Part shown: positions 5,324-5,772 of the stretch, in pieces
Layout of the letters: every line of letters starts with the position of its first letter
Numbering within the stretch: the first letter of the stretch is position 1
DNA from: Verrucomicrobiota bacterium
GTDB lineage: Bacteria > Verrucomicrobiota > Kiritimatiellia > JAAZAB01
Reading direction: 5' to 3'
NCBI GenBank assembly: GCA_018896395.1
Contig: JAHIMN010000014.1
Span: forward strand, 1-5,772
DNA: 5,772 nt
The notes under the pieces: generated by a model
Database searches by the model: none
Seen by the model: only the letters and a program-made list of their open reading frames with translations
Told to the model about the DNA's origin: nothing
Program-made: the position numbers and the translations under genes

Positions 5324-5772
5324 TTAGGCTTTAATTTTTGCGATCATCTCGCGGGCTATGCGGGCGATGTTTTCGGTGGTAAAGCCGTATTCCTTCGCCA
5401 GCACCTTGTAGGGCGCCGAGGCCCCGTAATGGTTGAGCCCGAACACGCGACCCTTGGTCCCCACGTATTTTTCCCAACCCATCGTCACGCCCGCCTCGAT
5501 GGCCAGGCGACAGCGGCAATAGGACGGCAGAACGGCCTTCTTGACCTTGTCAGGCTGTTTCTCGAACAGCTCCCAGGACGGCATGCTCACCACCCTGACT
5601 TTATTCCCGTCCTTCGCTACCTCGCGGGCAGCGTCCAGTGCCAGCGGCACTTCGGAACCCGTGGCAATTAGAATGATCTGCGGCCAGCCAGGCGCGCTCT
5701 GCCAGAGCACATAGGCACCCTGCTCCAGTTTGTTCGCCTTCGGGAACTGCGTACGATCAAGGACGGGCAGAT
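5324..5772 (-). CDS. tkt: Transketolase, C-terminal 149 residues (runs off right edge)
   Basis: C-terminal domain of transketolase, the ThDP enzyme that moves two-carbon ketol units between sugar phosphates in the pentose phosphate pathway. The frame enters the window at the right edge without a stop and ends in TAA at 5324-5326. Diagnostic pieces, in order, are LPVLDRTQFP (the end of the pyrimidine-binding domain and linker), GAYVLW, IILIATGSEV, RVVSMPSWELFEKQ, AIEAGVTMGWEKYVG, and GASAPYKVLAKEYGFTTENI near the terminus. This order matches the E. coli enzyme (GGYVL, FIATGSEV, RVVSMPS, VEAG, KYVG, ESAP, FGFTVDNV). The catalytic N-terminal and middle domains lie outside the window. It is followed at once by a hairpin, so it is probably the last gene of its transcript and not in an operon with murA. 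Confidence 0.95.
   Translation of the reverse strand, partial: LPVLDRTQFPKANKLEQGAYVLWQSAPGWPQIILIATGSEVPLALDAAREVAKDGNKVRVVSMPSWELFEKQPDKVKKAVLPSYCRCRLAIEAGVTMGWEKYVGTKGRVFGLNHYGASAPYKVLAKEYGFTTENIARIAREMIAKIKA

Noticed and set aside
1..5772. CRISPR array, insertion-sequence transposase or riboswitch
   Set aside because: No regularly spaced direct repeats, no transposase motifs and no recognisable aptamer were seen on either strand.

Overview
The window is about 5.8 kb of bacterial DNA with five recognisable protein genes. Two of them run off the ends. The rest is unusually repeat-rich intergenic DNA. Three traits hint at an uncultured lineage near the Planctomycetes-Verrucomicrobia-Chlamydia group or Omnitrophota: a MurA with Asp at the active-site Cys position, an AT-rich intergenic repeat built from TTGGAATTT/CCAAATTCC words, and GC-rich palindromic spacers. 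This placement is recalled from family knowledge and is weak; no rRNA or other marker gene is present.

Layout. (1) 1-1023, minus: the first 341 residues of an APC-family amino-acid permease, cut by the left edge. (2) 1120-1233, minus: a 37-residue, very Lys/Gln/Asn-rich microprotein with a strong ribosome binding site, probably co-transcribed with the permease. (3) 1234-1959: no confident gene. It holds the 3' part of a tRNA, probably tRNA-Val(CAC), at 1578-1623, with no 5' half. A 15-bp repeat lies on each side of it, and a small integrase-tail-like frame converges on its 3' end. This looks like an attachment-site scar of an integrated element. (4) 1960-3627, plus: a complete ThDP-dependent 2-keto acid decarboxylase of the pyruvate/indolepyruvate/branched-chain type, all catalytic residues present. 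(5) 3628-3843: a short hairpin followed by GC-rich palindromes. (6) 3844-5118, minus: a complete murA with Asp116 replacing the catalytic/fosfomycin-target Cys. (7) 5119-5323: a nested inverted repeat that appears to supply the murA promoter, then a hairpin terminator. (8) 5324-5772, minus: the last 149 residues of transketolase, cut by the right edge.

How the genes relate. murA (first committed step of peptidoglycan synthesis) and transketolase (pentose phosphate pathway) are housekeeping genes on the same strand, but a terminator and a promoter-bearing repeat separate them. The permease, microprotein and decarboxylase flank the tRNA scar and may be accessory genes. Amino-acid import and 2-keto acid decarboxylation would fit an Ehrlich-type amino-acid catabolism, but the two genes are divergent and the link is only inferred. 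I see no clear novel multi-gene system. The items most worth a second look are the tRNA scar with its flanking repeats, the microprotein, the Asp-type MurA and the promoter-in-repeat arrangement.
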